The notes below the pieces were generated by a model. The model was given only the letters and a program-made list of their open reading frames with translations, did no database searches and was not told the origin of the DNA. Below, one piece after another: positions 8,671 through 16,191 of a DNA stretch of 64,000 bases. The translations under genes and the position numbers were made by a program. Each line of letters begins with the position of its first letter. Within the stretch, counting starts at the first letter, position 1. The stretch lies in the NCBI RefSeq assembly GCF_016907555.1, contig NZ_JAFBCE010000001.1, positions 2,356,001 through 2,420,000 of the forward strand, written 5' to 3'. The DNA is from Microbacterium laevaniformans (GTDB taxonomy: Bacteria > Actinomycetota > Actinomycetes > Actinomycetales > Microbacteriaceae).

Positions 8671-8746
8671 CGGATCACAGCTGCGGACATGTCGCCGTAT
8701 TGCGTCTGACGGAGCCGGCCTGCGCCAGGGCGTTTACCGTGGAGAT

Positions 8747-9346
8747 ATGACCTCGTCGCCCACCGCACCGATCGCCGTGCCGGTCGATGCCCCCGCCCAC
8801 CACACCACCGACCTCACCTCACCGGGCTTCTCGTCGTCGCTGTCGGCCGACGAGTTCAAGGCGCTCTTCCGCGGCCACCCGGGCGGCGTCGCCGTCATCA
8901 CCGCCGACGCCGGCGACGGACCGGTCGCGCTCACCGCGACGAGTGTCGCGAGCGTGAGCGCCGAGCCTCCCCTGCTGATCTTCTCGGTGTCGGCCCTCTC
9001 ATCGTCGGCCGCCGTGCTCGCGAAGGCCGAGACGGTCGTCGTCCACCTGCTCGACGCCCACGACCTCGACCTCGCCCGCCTCGGCGCCACCAGCGGCGTC
9101 GATCGCTTCGACGGGTCGCAGCAGTGGTCACGTCTGGTCACCGGCGAGCCGGTGTACCACGATGTGCGCGCGTGGGTGCGGTGCGCCGTCATCGAGCGGA
9201 TGGATGCCGGCGGCTCCACCGTGTTCGCGGCGCACGCGCTGCAGTCCCAGCTCGAGCGCGACGTCGCCCCGGGCGAGCCCGGCGACGCGCTGGTCTACCA
9301 CAACCGCACCTGGCACCGCCTCGGCGAGCTCTCCCGCATCTCCTGA
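8747..9346 (+). CDS. Flavin reductase family protein
   Basis: A 199-residue FMN-binding split-barrel protein of the flavin reductase-like family. The core FKALFRGHPGGVAVITAD is followed by ALTATSVASVSAEPPLLIFSV and the FMN-binding serine-rich stretch SALSSSAAVLAKA (about 80-95). HNRTWHRL lies near the C-terminus. The first 30 residues are low-complexity. These enzymes supply reduced FMN to partner monooxygenases; no monooxygenase is adjacent. The ATG is preceded at six bases by TACCGT, so it is probably transcribed independently as a leaderless mRNA. Confidence 0.85.
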   Translation: MTSSPTAPIAVPVDAPAHHTTDLTSPGFSSSLSADEFKALFRGHPGGVAVITADAGDGPVALTATSVASVSAEPPLLIFSVSALSSSAAVLAKAETVVVHLLDAHDLDLARLGATSGVDRFDGSQQWSRLVTGEPVYHDVRAWVRCAVIERMDAGGSTVFAAHALQSQLERDVAPGEPGDALVYHNRTWHRLGELSRIS

Positions 9347-9399
9347 CGCCGCCCGCCCGGGCACCGAACGCGACAGGTTACGGCGCCGGTGGCCGCGCG

Positions 9400-9694
9400 A
9401 CCAGAAGCTCACCGCGGCCGCTGGCGACGACATCGCCCTCGGCCGCCGCGATCAGCCACGTCGTTCCCGCCCTCCGAGGACACCGCGATCTGACGATCGC
9501 GACCAACAATCTGAGGATCCCCGCGGAGATCGCCCCGTCGGCGTTTCGCGACCTCTACGTGTCGGCGGAGCCGTCGACTCTTCGCCCAGGTCGCCCCCCT
9601 CGAGGGCGTCGACTACCTGATCACCGACGCTCCCCCACCTCCCCCTCTCGCGAACGCACTGGTGCAGGCAGGCGTGAGTCTCGTCGCTCCCTGA
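9400..9694 (+). pseudogene. DeoR-family regulator, C-terminal remnant with frameshifts
   Basis: Pieces of a DeoR sugar-phosphate-sensing domain appear in three frames: GDDIAL, then SHVVPALRGHRDLTIATNN and IPAEIAPSAFRDLYV, then GGAV one base out of phase, then VDYLITDAPPPPPLANAL to a stop at 9692-9694. The DNA-binding half is missing. At least two frameshifts and an internal deletion separate the pieces. The region between the flavin reductase and the next gene holds nothing else I recognise. Confidence 0.65.
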
Positions 9695-9710
9695 TCACCG
9701 CGGCACGGCC

Positions 9711-9716
9711 TACAAT
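9711..9716 (+). promoter_or_regulatory. -10 element TACAAT for a leaderless mRNA
   Basis: TACAAT ends six bases before the GTG at 9723. Its paralogue at 10810 has TACTCT at exactly the same distance, so promoter and start arrangement were duplicated or conserved together. Confidence 0.6.
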
Positions 9717-9722
9717 CGCACC

Positions 9723-10079
9723 GTGGGCACGATCTATTACGGGGGCTCGGCTACTCCGATCCATATCGAGGACAGGGTGCTCGCACACCTGAAGGTGGTC
9801 GTGGCCACCAAGCTCCGCCGCGGCGAGAGCTTCACCGTGTCGTGGCAGCACCCCGACGGCGAGACCCGAGGCCGCAGCACCATCTGGCTGCATCCATCGA
9901 TCCCGTTGCGCTTCGTTTTCGACGATCCCGAACCCACCGAGCTGAACCGTGCGTGGATCGAAGAGTTGGCCCAGTCGGCGAGCACGTCCGGCGGCATCCA
10001 GCTCACCGAAGAGCAGATCGAGTCGGTCGAGGGTGACGCGGACAACGCTCCCCAGACGGTCGCCGTCGCCGACGACTGA
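9723..10079 (+). CDS. Small Microbacteriaceae-type protein (DUF7882-like), copy 1
   Basis: A 118-residue soluble protein. The shared core is DRVLAHLKVVVATKLRRGESF, then a tryptophan-containing segment, STIWLHPSIPLRF, and LNRAWIEELAQSA, followed by an acidic tail. It is clearly paralogous to the protein at 10484-10810. From memory, this family is restricted to Microbacteriaceae and is often mislabelled ATP-dependent DNA ligase in databases; nothing ligase-like is present. The function is unknown. The start is a GTG six bases after a TACAAT hexamer. Confidence 0.75.
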   Translation: MGTIYYGGSATPIHIEDRVLAHLKVVVATKLRRGESFTVSWQHPDGETRGRSTIWLHPSIPLRFVFDDPEPTELNRAWIEELAQSASTSGGIQLTEEQIESVEGDADNAPQTVAVADD

Positions 10080-10084
10080 TCGCC

Positions 10085-10390
10085 TCAGAGTCCGCGCGCC
10101 GGAGGGAAGTGCGGGATCGGAACCGGCCGGCTCGAGGTCGACTGTTCTTGCGCCCGGAGGATCTCTTCGCCTCTTTCTACGCACTCCTCCAGCGACGACA
10201 GACGTGATCGCCGAGCACCGCCTCTGATCCAGACCGTCTCGAACCCGCCGTCCGTGCGCTCGATGTAGGCCACGACGAACTCGGCATCGCGTGCGCTCAC
10301 GCGCCGGTCGCACAATCGCCAGGCATCCTCATCGATCGGGAGGAGTTCGAGGCGGCCGCCGACATGCGCTGTCTGCGTCATCGCCGTCAT
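10085..10390 (-). CDS. Conserved hypothetical protein
   Basis: About 101 residues with no family I can name. It looks like a small folded cytoplasmic domain: GGRLELLPIDEDAWRLCD, a beta-rich middle FVVAYIERTDGGFETVWI, then a helix SLEECVERGEEILRAQ and a proline-rich tail. It sits between the two DUF7882-like paralogues, ending five bases from the first one, which is convergent. The ATG at 10388-10390 is preceded by AGAAGG at about 11 bases; starts 24 bases upstream or 9 bases downstream are possible. Confidence 0.6.
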   Translation of the reverse strand: MTAMTQTAHVGGRLELLPIDEDAWRLCDRRVSARDAEFVVAYIERTDGGFETVWIRGGARRSRLSSLEECVERGEEILRAQEQSTSSRPVPIPHFPPARGL

Positions 10391-10483
10391 CGTCGTCACC
10401 GCCTTCTCCCCCACTGTCGGGGAAGCCAGCCGGCGGGGCGAGGGGATTGACAGCTTGCCGCACCCGTGCGACGCGCGAGGCCG

Positions 10484-10810
10484 TCAGCCGGTCAAGACCT
10501 CACCGGAGTAAGGCCCCTCGGGCTCGGGGACGATCTGCAACCCCGCCGTCGAGTTCGCGGCGTGCGTCAGCGCCTCCAGCCACGCCCGGTTCAGGGCGGG
10601 CTGACGGCTGCCGTGGTACGAGTAGACGATCGATGCGTGCGGGTGCAGCCAGATGGCCGTGCGCCCGTCACCGAGGCTCGTGTCGTTGCGCCATGTGAAG
10701 GTGAATGTCTCGCCGCGGCGGAGCTTCTGACTGATGACGACCTGCAGGTGCGCGAGCACGCGATCGTCGAAATCGGCTTTCACATTGCCGTCGTAACTGA
10801 ACCGTCCCAC
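10484..10810 (-). CDS. Small Microbacteriaceae-type protein (DUF7882-like), copy 2
   Basis: A 108-residue paralogue of the protein at 9723, with MGRFSYDG, DDRVLAHLQVVISQKLRRGE, TAIWLHPHASIVYSY and LNRAWLEALTHAAN matching at the same spacing. It lacks the long acidic tail of copy 1. The function is unknown. The GTG start follows TACTCT by six bases, the same layout as copy 1, which argues that both are expressed from their own leaderless promoters. Confidence 0.75.
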   Translation of the reverse strand: MGRFSYDGNVKADFDDRVLAHLQVVISQKLRRGETFTFTWRNDTSLGDGRTAIWLHPHASIVYSYHGSRQPALNRAWLEALTHAANSTAGLQIVPEPEGPYSGEVLTG

Positions 10811-10859
10811 CGCTCCAGAGTAACGTGCGAGTCACGTGCGCCCCGATCGGCTCGATCCG

Positions 10860-11135
10860 TCAGGCGAGCGCCGCCGTGCGTCGGGAGATCTCCGCGCACG
10901 CCCGGTCGGCACCCAGGATGTCGGAGGCGAGCGAGGTCGTCGCGTCCAAGACGGCGACGGGGATGCCGCTGCCGAGGAGCATCCGGCAGACGCTGAGGGC
11001 ACCGTCGTCGATGCTGGGGAACTCGACGATGTCGGTCGAGCCGGTCTGGTTCAGTCGATGCGCGTACGTCAGCACCGCATCCGCGACGTCATCGGTCGTG
11101 AGGATGCGATGCCCCTCGATCAGGATGTCTTTCAC
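10860..11135 (-). CDS. Conserved hypothetical protein
   Basis: A 91-residue acidic protein, MKDILIEGHRILTTDDVADA at the start, with a possible nucleotide-fold-like alternation (IVEFPSIDDGALSV, then IPVAVLDATTSLASDIL). No family recognised. The start is a GTG with GAGG about ten bases upstream. It belongs to the group of small genes between 9.7 and 11.4 kb that carry no known function. Confidence 0.6.
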   Translation of the reverse strand: MKDILIEGHRILTTDDVADAVLTYAHRLNQTGSTDIVEFPSIDDGALSVCRMLLGSGIPVAVLDATTSLASDILGADRACAEISRRTAALA

Positions 11136-11281
11136 GGTTCGACCTCGCCGGGGATCGTCAGTACGTGGGATGGTGATCCTCAGTACAGCCGAACCGGGCG
11201 GCCTCGACGAGGGGCTTGACAGCCTCCCGCGACGATGTCAACCCCCCGCGCCCGCGCTCGCGACGAGGGCACACTGAGCGC

Positions 11282-11437
11282 ATGGCACTCGCACTCATCC
11301 TTCTCATCGTCGGTATCGTCCTGATCCTTCTCGGCGTCTTCGTCGAGGCGGCGAAGTTCCTGCTGTGGATCGGACTGGTCATTCTGCTCATCGCGATCAT
11401 CGCGTGGCTCATGCGCGTCGTGAAGCGCAACGCCTGA
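11282..11437 (+). CDS. Small two-helix membrane protein
   Basis: Fifty-one residues made almost wholly of two hydrophobic segments (ALALILLIVGIVLILLGVF and LLWIGLVILLIAIIAWLM) with a basic C-terminus VVKRNA, so the tail is probably cytoplasmic. The frame is open further upstream, but the ATG at 11282 fits the protein start and has CACACT, a plausible -10 variant, six bases before it. The function is unknown. Confidence 0.65.
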   Translation: MALALILLIVGIVLILLGVFVEAAKFLLWIGLVILLIAIIAWLMRVVKRNA

Positions 11438-11467
11438 CGCGACCGCAGCCGGCGCCGCCGTGGGCCG

Positions 11468-12544
11468 TCAGGCGCGGCGGTAGCCGGCGACCATCGGGCA
11501 GTCGAACGGATCGCGCGCCGCGAGGCCGACGCGGTTCAGGTAGTCGATGACGATGGCGTATGAGCGCCACACGCTCGTCTCGGTGTACGGGATGCCGGCG
11601 CCCTTGCAGTAGTCACGCACGACGGCGCGTGCGCGCGAGAGGTGCGGGCGGGCCATGCTCGGGAACAGGTGGTGCTCGACCTGGTGGTTGAGGCCGCCGA
11701 ACATCCAGGTGGCCCACCAGCCGCCGTTGATGTTGCGGGACGTGCGCACCTGTTTGGTGAAGAAGTCCAGTCGGGCGTTCGCATCGATGACGGGCATGCC
11801 CTTGTGGTTCGGGGCGAACGATGCCCCCATGTACACGCCGAACACGGCGAGCTGCACGCCGAGGAAGGCGAAGACCATCCCGAGCGGCAGGAGCAGGAAG
11901 ACCGGGACGATGACGACCGCGAGTCGCGTCGTGATGAGCGCCAACTCGAGTCCGCGCTTTTTCACCGGCTGCCGCGACAGCAGGTGGCGGATGCCGTGCG
12001 CGTGCAGGTTGAGCCCCTCCAACGTCAGCAGCGGGAAGAAGAACCAGCCCTGGCGGCGGGTGATGAACCGGCGGATGCCGCGGGCCTGCACGGTATCCTC
12101 GACGAGGAACGAGATCGTGTCGACCTCGATGTCGGGGTCCTTGCCCACGCGGTTGGGGTTGGCGTGGTGGCGGGAGTGCTTGGAGTCCCACCACGAGTAG
12201 CTGATGCCGACGACGCCGGCGGCGAGGATGCGCGCCAGGCGATCGTTGGCCGGCCCCGAGCTGAGAATCTGCCGGTGGGCCGCCTCGTGGGCGAGGAACG
12301 CCACCTGGGTCAGCACGATGCCGAGCGCCGCCGCGATGAGCAGCTGGAACCAGCTCTGGCCCAGCAGGACGAAGCCGGCGACGCATCCGGCGGTCCATCG
12401 CGGGAGACGATGCCCGTGGGGCGAAGCCAAAGGCGGGTGCCGATCGCTGGTGCCGACGCTACGCTTACGTCTATACGGCGCCCGGCATACTCCCGGCCCC
12501 GCCCCTCTCGACGACTCCTCAAGGACGCGGCATGACTCTGGCAC
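11468..12544 (-). CDS. Fatty acid desaturase (acyl-lipid/acyl-CoA type), N-terminus doubtful
   Basis: A membrane di-iron desaturase. All three histidine boxes are present: HEAAH, HSRHH and HQVEHH, with SYSWWDSKHSRHHANP and NLHAHGIRHLL typical of actinobacterial delta-9-like enzymes. Two hydrophobic blocks carry the boxes. Recognisable homology begins only near WTAGCVAGFVLLG (about 12397). Known relatives have some 50-60 further residues including a first membrane segment. Here the frame upstream is a basic low-complexity stretch overlapping the 5' end of the ROK gene. The coordinates give the longest frame; the true start is unknown and the gene may be truncated. Confidence 0.72.
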   Translation of the reverse strand: MPESCRVLEESSRGAGPGVCRAPYRRKRSVGTSDRHPPLASPHGHRLPRWTAGCVAGFVLLGQSWFQLLIAAALGIVLTQVAFLAHEAAHRQILSSGPANDRLARILAAGVVGISYSWWDSKHSRHHANPNRVGKDPDIEVDTISFLVEDTVQARGIRRFITRRQGWFFFPLLTLEGLNLHAHGIRHLLSRQPVKKRGLELALITTRLAVVIVPVFLLLPLGMVFAFLGVQLAVFGVYMGASFAPNHKGMPVIDANARLDFFTKQVRTSRNINGGWWATWMFGGLNHQVEHHLFPSMARPHLSRARAVVRDYCKGAGIPYTETSVWRSYAIVIDYLNRVGLAARDPFDCPMVAGYRRA

Positions 12545-13449
12545 TGGCGATCGATCTCGGCGGCACGAAGATCGAGAGCGCCCTCGTCGACGCGGACGGC
12601 GCGATCGTCGAGGGCTCGCGCCACCGCACCCCGACCGGCGTGGGCGCCGCCACGGACGTCACGGTGCTCGAGCGCGGTCTCACCGCGGTGATCGACGGAT
12701 GCCGCGCGCACCCGCGGTGGAACGAGGTCGTCGCGGGGGGCATCGGCGCGGCCGGCCCGATCGACATCACCGCCGGTACCATCGCTCCGATCAACCTTCC
12801 TGCGGCGCACGGGTTTCGCATCGTGGAGGCGGTGCGAACCGCAAGCGGGCTGGACGCCGTGACGCTGCGCCTGGATGGCACGTGCATCGCCCTGGCCGAA
12901 GCCTGGCGCGGTGCGGCGGCGGGGGTGCGCAATGCGATCGTGTTCGTCGTGTCGACGGGCGTCGGCGGCGGCATCGTGTCGGATGGGCGCCTCCTCGCCG
13001 GCGGTTCCGGCAATGCCGGCCACCTCGGTCAGATCCTCGTCGCCGACATCGACGGCGAGCCGGCGGCATCCACCCTCGAGCAGCGTGCCTCGGGACCGCA
13101 CACGGTCGCCTGGGCGCGCGCCCAGGGCTGGGCGGGCACGACCGGCGAGGAGCTCGCGGTCTCGTACCGCGCGGGCGAGGACGTGGCGATCGCGGCGGTC
13201 GCACGGTCCGCGCACGCGGTCGGCGTCGGTCTCACGAGCGCGGCGACCCTGCTGGATCTCGAGCTGGCGGTGGTCGGCGGCGGGTTCTCGTTCGTGGCGG
13301 ACGACTATCCGGACCGCATCGAACGCGTCGTTCGCGACAGCGCCGTCAACGCCTACGCCGGGCGGTTGAAGGTCGTGCGTGCCGGGCTGGGCGGGGATGC
13401 CCCGCTCATCGGCGCCGGCGCACTCGTGCACCGCGCCGACCTGCTCTGA
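12532..13449 (+). CDS. ROK-family sugar kinase or related protein
   Basis: A 305-residue ASKHA-fold protein with the ROK phosphate motif DLGGTKIE (about 8-15), IGAAGPID, the second phosphate site FVVSTGVGGGIV (about 140-150), and GNAGHLGQI. The usual CxCGxxGC zinc motif that should follow is absent, replaced by a segment with no cysteines; this is also seen in some genuine ROK members. Probable role: cytoplasmic glucokinase or N-acyl-hexosamine kinase. The ATG has an AAGGA site. It overlaps the antisense desaturase frame by 13 bases. Confidence 0.8.
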   Translation: MTLALAIDLGGTKIESALVDADGAIVEGSRHRTPTGVGAATDVTVLERGLTAVIDGCRAHPRWNEVVAGGIGAAGPIDITAGTIAPINLPAAHGFRIVEAVRTASGLDAVTLRLDGTCIALAEAWRGAAAGVRNAIVFVVSTGVGGGIVSDGRLLAGGSGNAGHLGQILVADIDGEPAASTLEQRASGPHTVAWARAQGWAGTTGEELAVSYRAGEDVAIAAVARSAHAVGVGLTSAATLLDLELAVVGGGFSFVADDYPDRIERVVRDSAVNAYAGRLKVVRAGLGGDAPLIGAGALVHRADLL

Positions 13450-13472
13450 ATCCGCCCCCTGCGCTCCGACGC

Positions 13473-13499
13473 CCCTCGACGTCTTGACGATGTCGAGGG
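13473..13499 (+). terminator. Hairpin after the ROK kinase gene
   Basis: An 11-bp stem (one G-T pair) with a five-base loop 24 bases after the ROK stop codon: CCCTCGACGTC against GATGTCGAGGG. There is no T-tract. It lies just ahead of the truncated hydrolase, which supports independent transcription. Confidence 0.5.
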
Positions 13500-13502
13500 T
13501 CG

Positions 13503-13961
13503 GTGCCGGTGCGCGCACTGTTCCTGTCCGAACCCCCGTTCCACTTCGGCGTCCACGAGCCGGCTCCCGATCTCCCCTCGCGCATCCAGGAGCACGTCGA
13601 CGCGGGAGATCGCGAGGAGGCCGTCGTCCTGTTCCAGCGCGAGGCGGTCGGACTTCCCGACGCGGTGATCGCGCAGTTCCGCGCGACCGACGCCTTCGCC
13701 GGTGTCGTGCCGCTGGCACAGTCGACCGTCTACGACGCGACACTCGCGCGCGAGCTGTCCACGCCGACCGATGCCATGCTCGCCGTCGACGTCCCGGTGA
13801 CGATCCTCTGCGGTCAGCAGACCTTCCCGTTCCTCAGCGCGGCGGCCGAGCGCCTCGCGGCGGCGATGCCGCACGCCGAGCTGATCATCTCGCCGGAGTC
13901 GATCGGTCATCGACTCGATGCGCACGCGGCGACACGGATCCTGGCGGCGCGGCTCGCCTGA
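13503..13961 (+). pseudogene. Alpha/beta hydrolase, N-terminally truncated
   Basis: A 152-residue open frame corresponding to the cap and C-terminal part of a small alpha/beta hydrolase: LFLSEPPFHFG, DAGDREEAVVLFQRE, TVYDATLARELS, VPVTILCGQQTFPF, and the region of the catalytic His (SIGHRLDAH). The beta-strand core and the nucleophile elbow (G-x-S-x-G) that should precede it are absent, and the DNA upstream is the ROK terminator. It cannot be a working hydrolase. The frame itself is intact, so the deletion may be recent. Confidence 0.7.
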
Positions 13962-14049
13962 CGCGCAGCCCGCCCGCCAATCCGTTCGGCGTCGAGCCTC
14001 GAACAACCTCCGTCACGACACCGGTCGCGACCCGAACAGGAGGTCCGTC

Positions 14050-14457
14050 ATGAACTCGTCACCGAACCGTCTCGTCGCCACCGTCTTCGGCGCCGTCTAC
14101 CTCGTCGTCGGCGCCCTGGGCTTCGCCGTCACCGGCGGCGTGGGATTCCTCGCCACCGACGGCGGACTGCTGCTGGGGATCTTCGCCGTGAACCCGCTGC
14201 ACAACATCGCGCACCTTCTCATCGGTGCCGCGCTCGTGATCGCGGGCCTCAGCGGCGTGCGCGCCGCCAAGACGGTCAACGCCACCATCGGCGCCGCCTA
14301 TCTGCTGCTGGGCGTGGTCGGCTTCTTTCTCGTCGGCACCTCGGCGAACATCCTCGCGCTGAACGTCCCCGACCACTTCCTGCATCTCGCCAGCGCGATC
14401 GTGCTGCTCGGTGTGGCCCTCGGCGCCGAGCCCGGCGCACGGTCGGTCACGGCATGA
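14050..14457 (+). CDS. DUF4383 membrane protein
   Basis: A 135-residue protein with four hydrophobic segments and the DUF4383 signatures VNPLHNIAHLLIGAALVIAG and NVPDHFLHLASAIVLLGVAL. The family is common in actinobacteria and uncharacterised. A textbook AGGAGG site precedes the ATG at 14050. Its stop overlaps the start of the next membrane-protein gene by four bases, so the pair is translationally coupled. Confidence 0.85.
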   Translation: MNSSPNRLVATVFGAVYLVVGALGFAVTGGVGFLATDGGLLLGIFAVNPLHNIAHLLIGAALVIAGLSGVRAAKTVNATIGAAYLLLGVVGFFLVGTSANILALNVPDHFLHLASAIVLLGVALGAEPGARSVTA

Positions 14458-14993
14458 GCGCGCCCTCCCGCGCGGCGGCCGCTCCGGGAGCCGCCCTGCG
14501 CGCCTGGACCGTGCCGCTCGCGTGGGGGGCGGGCCTGGTCTCGATCGGCATGGGCGCGGCCGCCATCACGGGTGAGGCGTCTTCGGGCGCGGCCCGCGGG
14601 TCGGGAGTCGTCCTCGCCGTGGCGGGACTGCTGTGGCTGGCCTGGGGTGCGGCAGCGCTGAGCGCCGGCCGCCTGCTCCTGCCCCGGACCGCGGCGGCGT
14701 CGACGCTCGTCACTGTCTTCGGCGTCGCCGCGCTCGTCGTTCTGACCGGAGGCCGCGCGAGCATTCTGGCCGCCGCGGTCGCGGTCATCCTCCTGCTGAC
14801 GGCGGCCGTGATGATCATCGCCGACGCTCGCCGGCGCGTGGCACCGGCCGGCGCGATCCGCACGGTTCCGCTGCTGCTGGCCGCCGCCCTCGTGGCCGTC
14901 GTGGCCACACCGGCACTCGGCGCCGTGCAGGACGCGGCACTCGTGCGCCCCGACGGCACCGTGATGGTCGTCGATCCGCACGCCGGCCACTGA
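14454..14993 (+). CDS. Hypothetical membrane protein coupled to DUF4383
   Basis: A 179-residue protein with four to five hydrophobic segments (about residues 20-40, 50-70, 82-100, 105-122 and 138-158) and a short hydrophilic C-terminus ending VVDPHAGH. No family recognised. It begins inside the stop of the DUF4383 gene (ATGA overlap) and is followed by a very strong terminator, so these two genes form a complete operon. Confidence 0.7.
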   Translation: MSAPSRAAAAPGAALRAWTVPLAWGAGLVSIGMGAAAITGEASSGAARGSGVVLAVAGLLWLAWGAAALSAGRLLLPRTAAASTLVTVFGVAALVVLTGGRASILAAAVAVILLLTAAVMIIADARRRVAPAGAIRTVPLLLAAALVAVVATPALGAVQDAALVRPDGTVMVVDPHAGH

Positions 14994-15003
14994 CAGGCGA
15001 CGA

Positions 15004-15042
15004 AGAGGGGTGGATGCCGGTGCTCCCGGCATCCACCCCTCT
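15004..15042. terminator. Strong bidirectional terminator built from GGATGCC words
   Basis: A perfect 17-bp stem with a five-base loop, lying between convergent genes. The stem contains GGATGCCGG on one arm and CCGGCATCC on the other, an inverted pair of the word that is over-represented across the window. Downstream bases are not T-rich. Confidence 0.85.
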
Positions 15043-15063
15043 CGGTGTGCGCGTGGCCGCGGC

Positions 15064-16191
15064 TCAGGCCAGCGTGCTCTGGAAGGGGTCGAACCCCTCG
15101 GGCAGAAGCGGCACGTCGGCGACGGTGCTGCCGATCGTCAGCGTCTCGCCGGTACCGGCGGACTCCTGCGCCGACAGCATGACGTCGAGCACGTGATAGC
15201 CGAGTTCGCCGGTCGCGACATGCGGGCGTCCCTCCACGATGGCGCGTGCCATGTCGAGCACGCCGAGGCCGCGACCGACGACGGTGCCCTGCGCCGGGAT
15301 CTCGACCCACTCCTGCTCGAAGCGCATGCCGTCACGGATCACGCCGAGCGGCTTCACGTACGCGATGCGTCCGGTGAAGGCGTTCGGGTCGGGCAGCACG
15401 ATCGTGCCCTCGGAGCCGTGGATCTCGATGACGCCGTGTCGCTCCAGCGCCGAGTCGAAGCTGAGCAGGTGGGTGCCGTGCTGGCCGCCGGCGAACGAGG
15501 TCAGCACCTGGACGGTCGAGGGTACCTCGACGGGGAAGGTCTCGCCCGCCCGCGCACCGGTGTGGATCTGACGGGTCGTCTGCCAGCGCGATCCGCGCGC
15601 CGTGACGCCCGCGACCGGACCGAGCAGGCTCACCAGCGCCGAGAAGTAATACGGCCCCATGTCCAGGAGAGGTCCCGCACCCTGTGCGAACAGGAACGCC
15701 GGCTCGGGATGCCACAGGTCGGGCCCCTGCGTCTGGAACGACGTCTGCACGAACAGCGGCGTGCCGATGACACCCTCGCGGATGGCGCGCTTGGCCGTCT
15801 GGAAGCCCGGGCCGAGGATCGTGTCGGGGGCCGAGCCGATGCGCACGCCGGCCGCCTCGGCCTGCGCGAGCAGTTCACGCGTGCTCTCACGGTCCAGGCC
15901 CAGCGGCTTCTCGGTCCAGACGTGCTTGCCGGCGGCGACGGCGGCCTTCGACACCTCGACGTGCACCGCCGGGATCGTGAGGTTGACGACGAGGTCGACG
16001 TCGGGATTCGACAGCACGCCCTCCCCCGTGCCCCAGCTGGGCACGCCGTGCTCCTCGGCCTTGGCCTGGGCGCGTTCGGGCAGCAGATCGCCCACGGCCA
16101 CGACCTCGACGTCGGGGAACGAGGTCAGGTTCTCCAGGTAGGTCTGGCTGATGACTCCGGCGCCGATGACACCGACGCGCAGGGCGCTCAC
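15064..16191 (-). CDS. Gfo/Idh/MocA family oxidoreductase
   Basis: A 375-residue NAD(P)-dependent oxidoreductase. The Rossmann motif is VGVIGAGVISQTYLEN, followed by NLTIPAVHVEVSKAAVAAG and the catalytic-lysine motif EKPLGLD (about residue 95). The C-terminal domain contains GPLLDMGPYYFSALVSLLG. The GTG start overlaps the stop of the upstream isomerase gene by four bases. The pair is controlled by the divergent TetR gene and its operator. The substrate is probably a sugar or cyclitol, since this family pairs with xylose-isomerase-like proteins in sugar or inositol catabolism. Confidence 0.87.
   Translation of the reverse strand: MSALRVGVIGAGVISQTYLENLTSFPDVEVVAVGDLLPERAQAKAEEHGVPSWGTGEGVLSNPDVDLVVNLTIPAVHVEVSKAAVAAGKHVWTEKPLGLDRESTRELLAQAEAAGVRIGSAPDTILGPGFQTAKRAIREGVIGTPLFVQTSFQTQGPDLWHPEPAFLFAQGAGPLLDMGPYYFSALVSLLGPVAGVTARGSRWQTTRQIHTGARAGETFPVEVPSTVQVLTSFAGGQHGTHLLSFDSALERHGVIEIHGSEGTIVLPDPNAFTGRIAYVKPLGVIRDGMRFEQEWVEIPAQGTVVGRGLGVLDMARAIVEGRPHVATGELGYHVLDVMLSAQESAGTGETLTIGSTVADVPLLPEGFDPFQSTLA

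Noticed and set aside
9723-10810. ATP-dependent DNA ligases
   Set aside because: The name is attached to this small family in some databases, but there is no nucleotidyltransferase lysine motif, and about 110 residues are too few.
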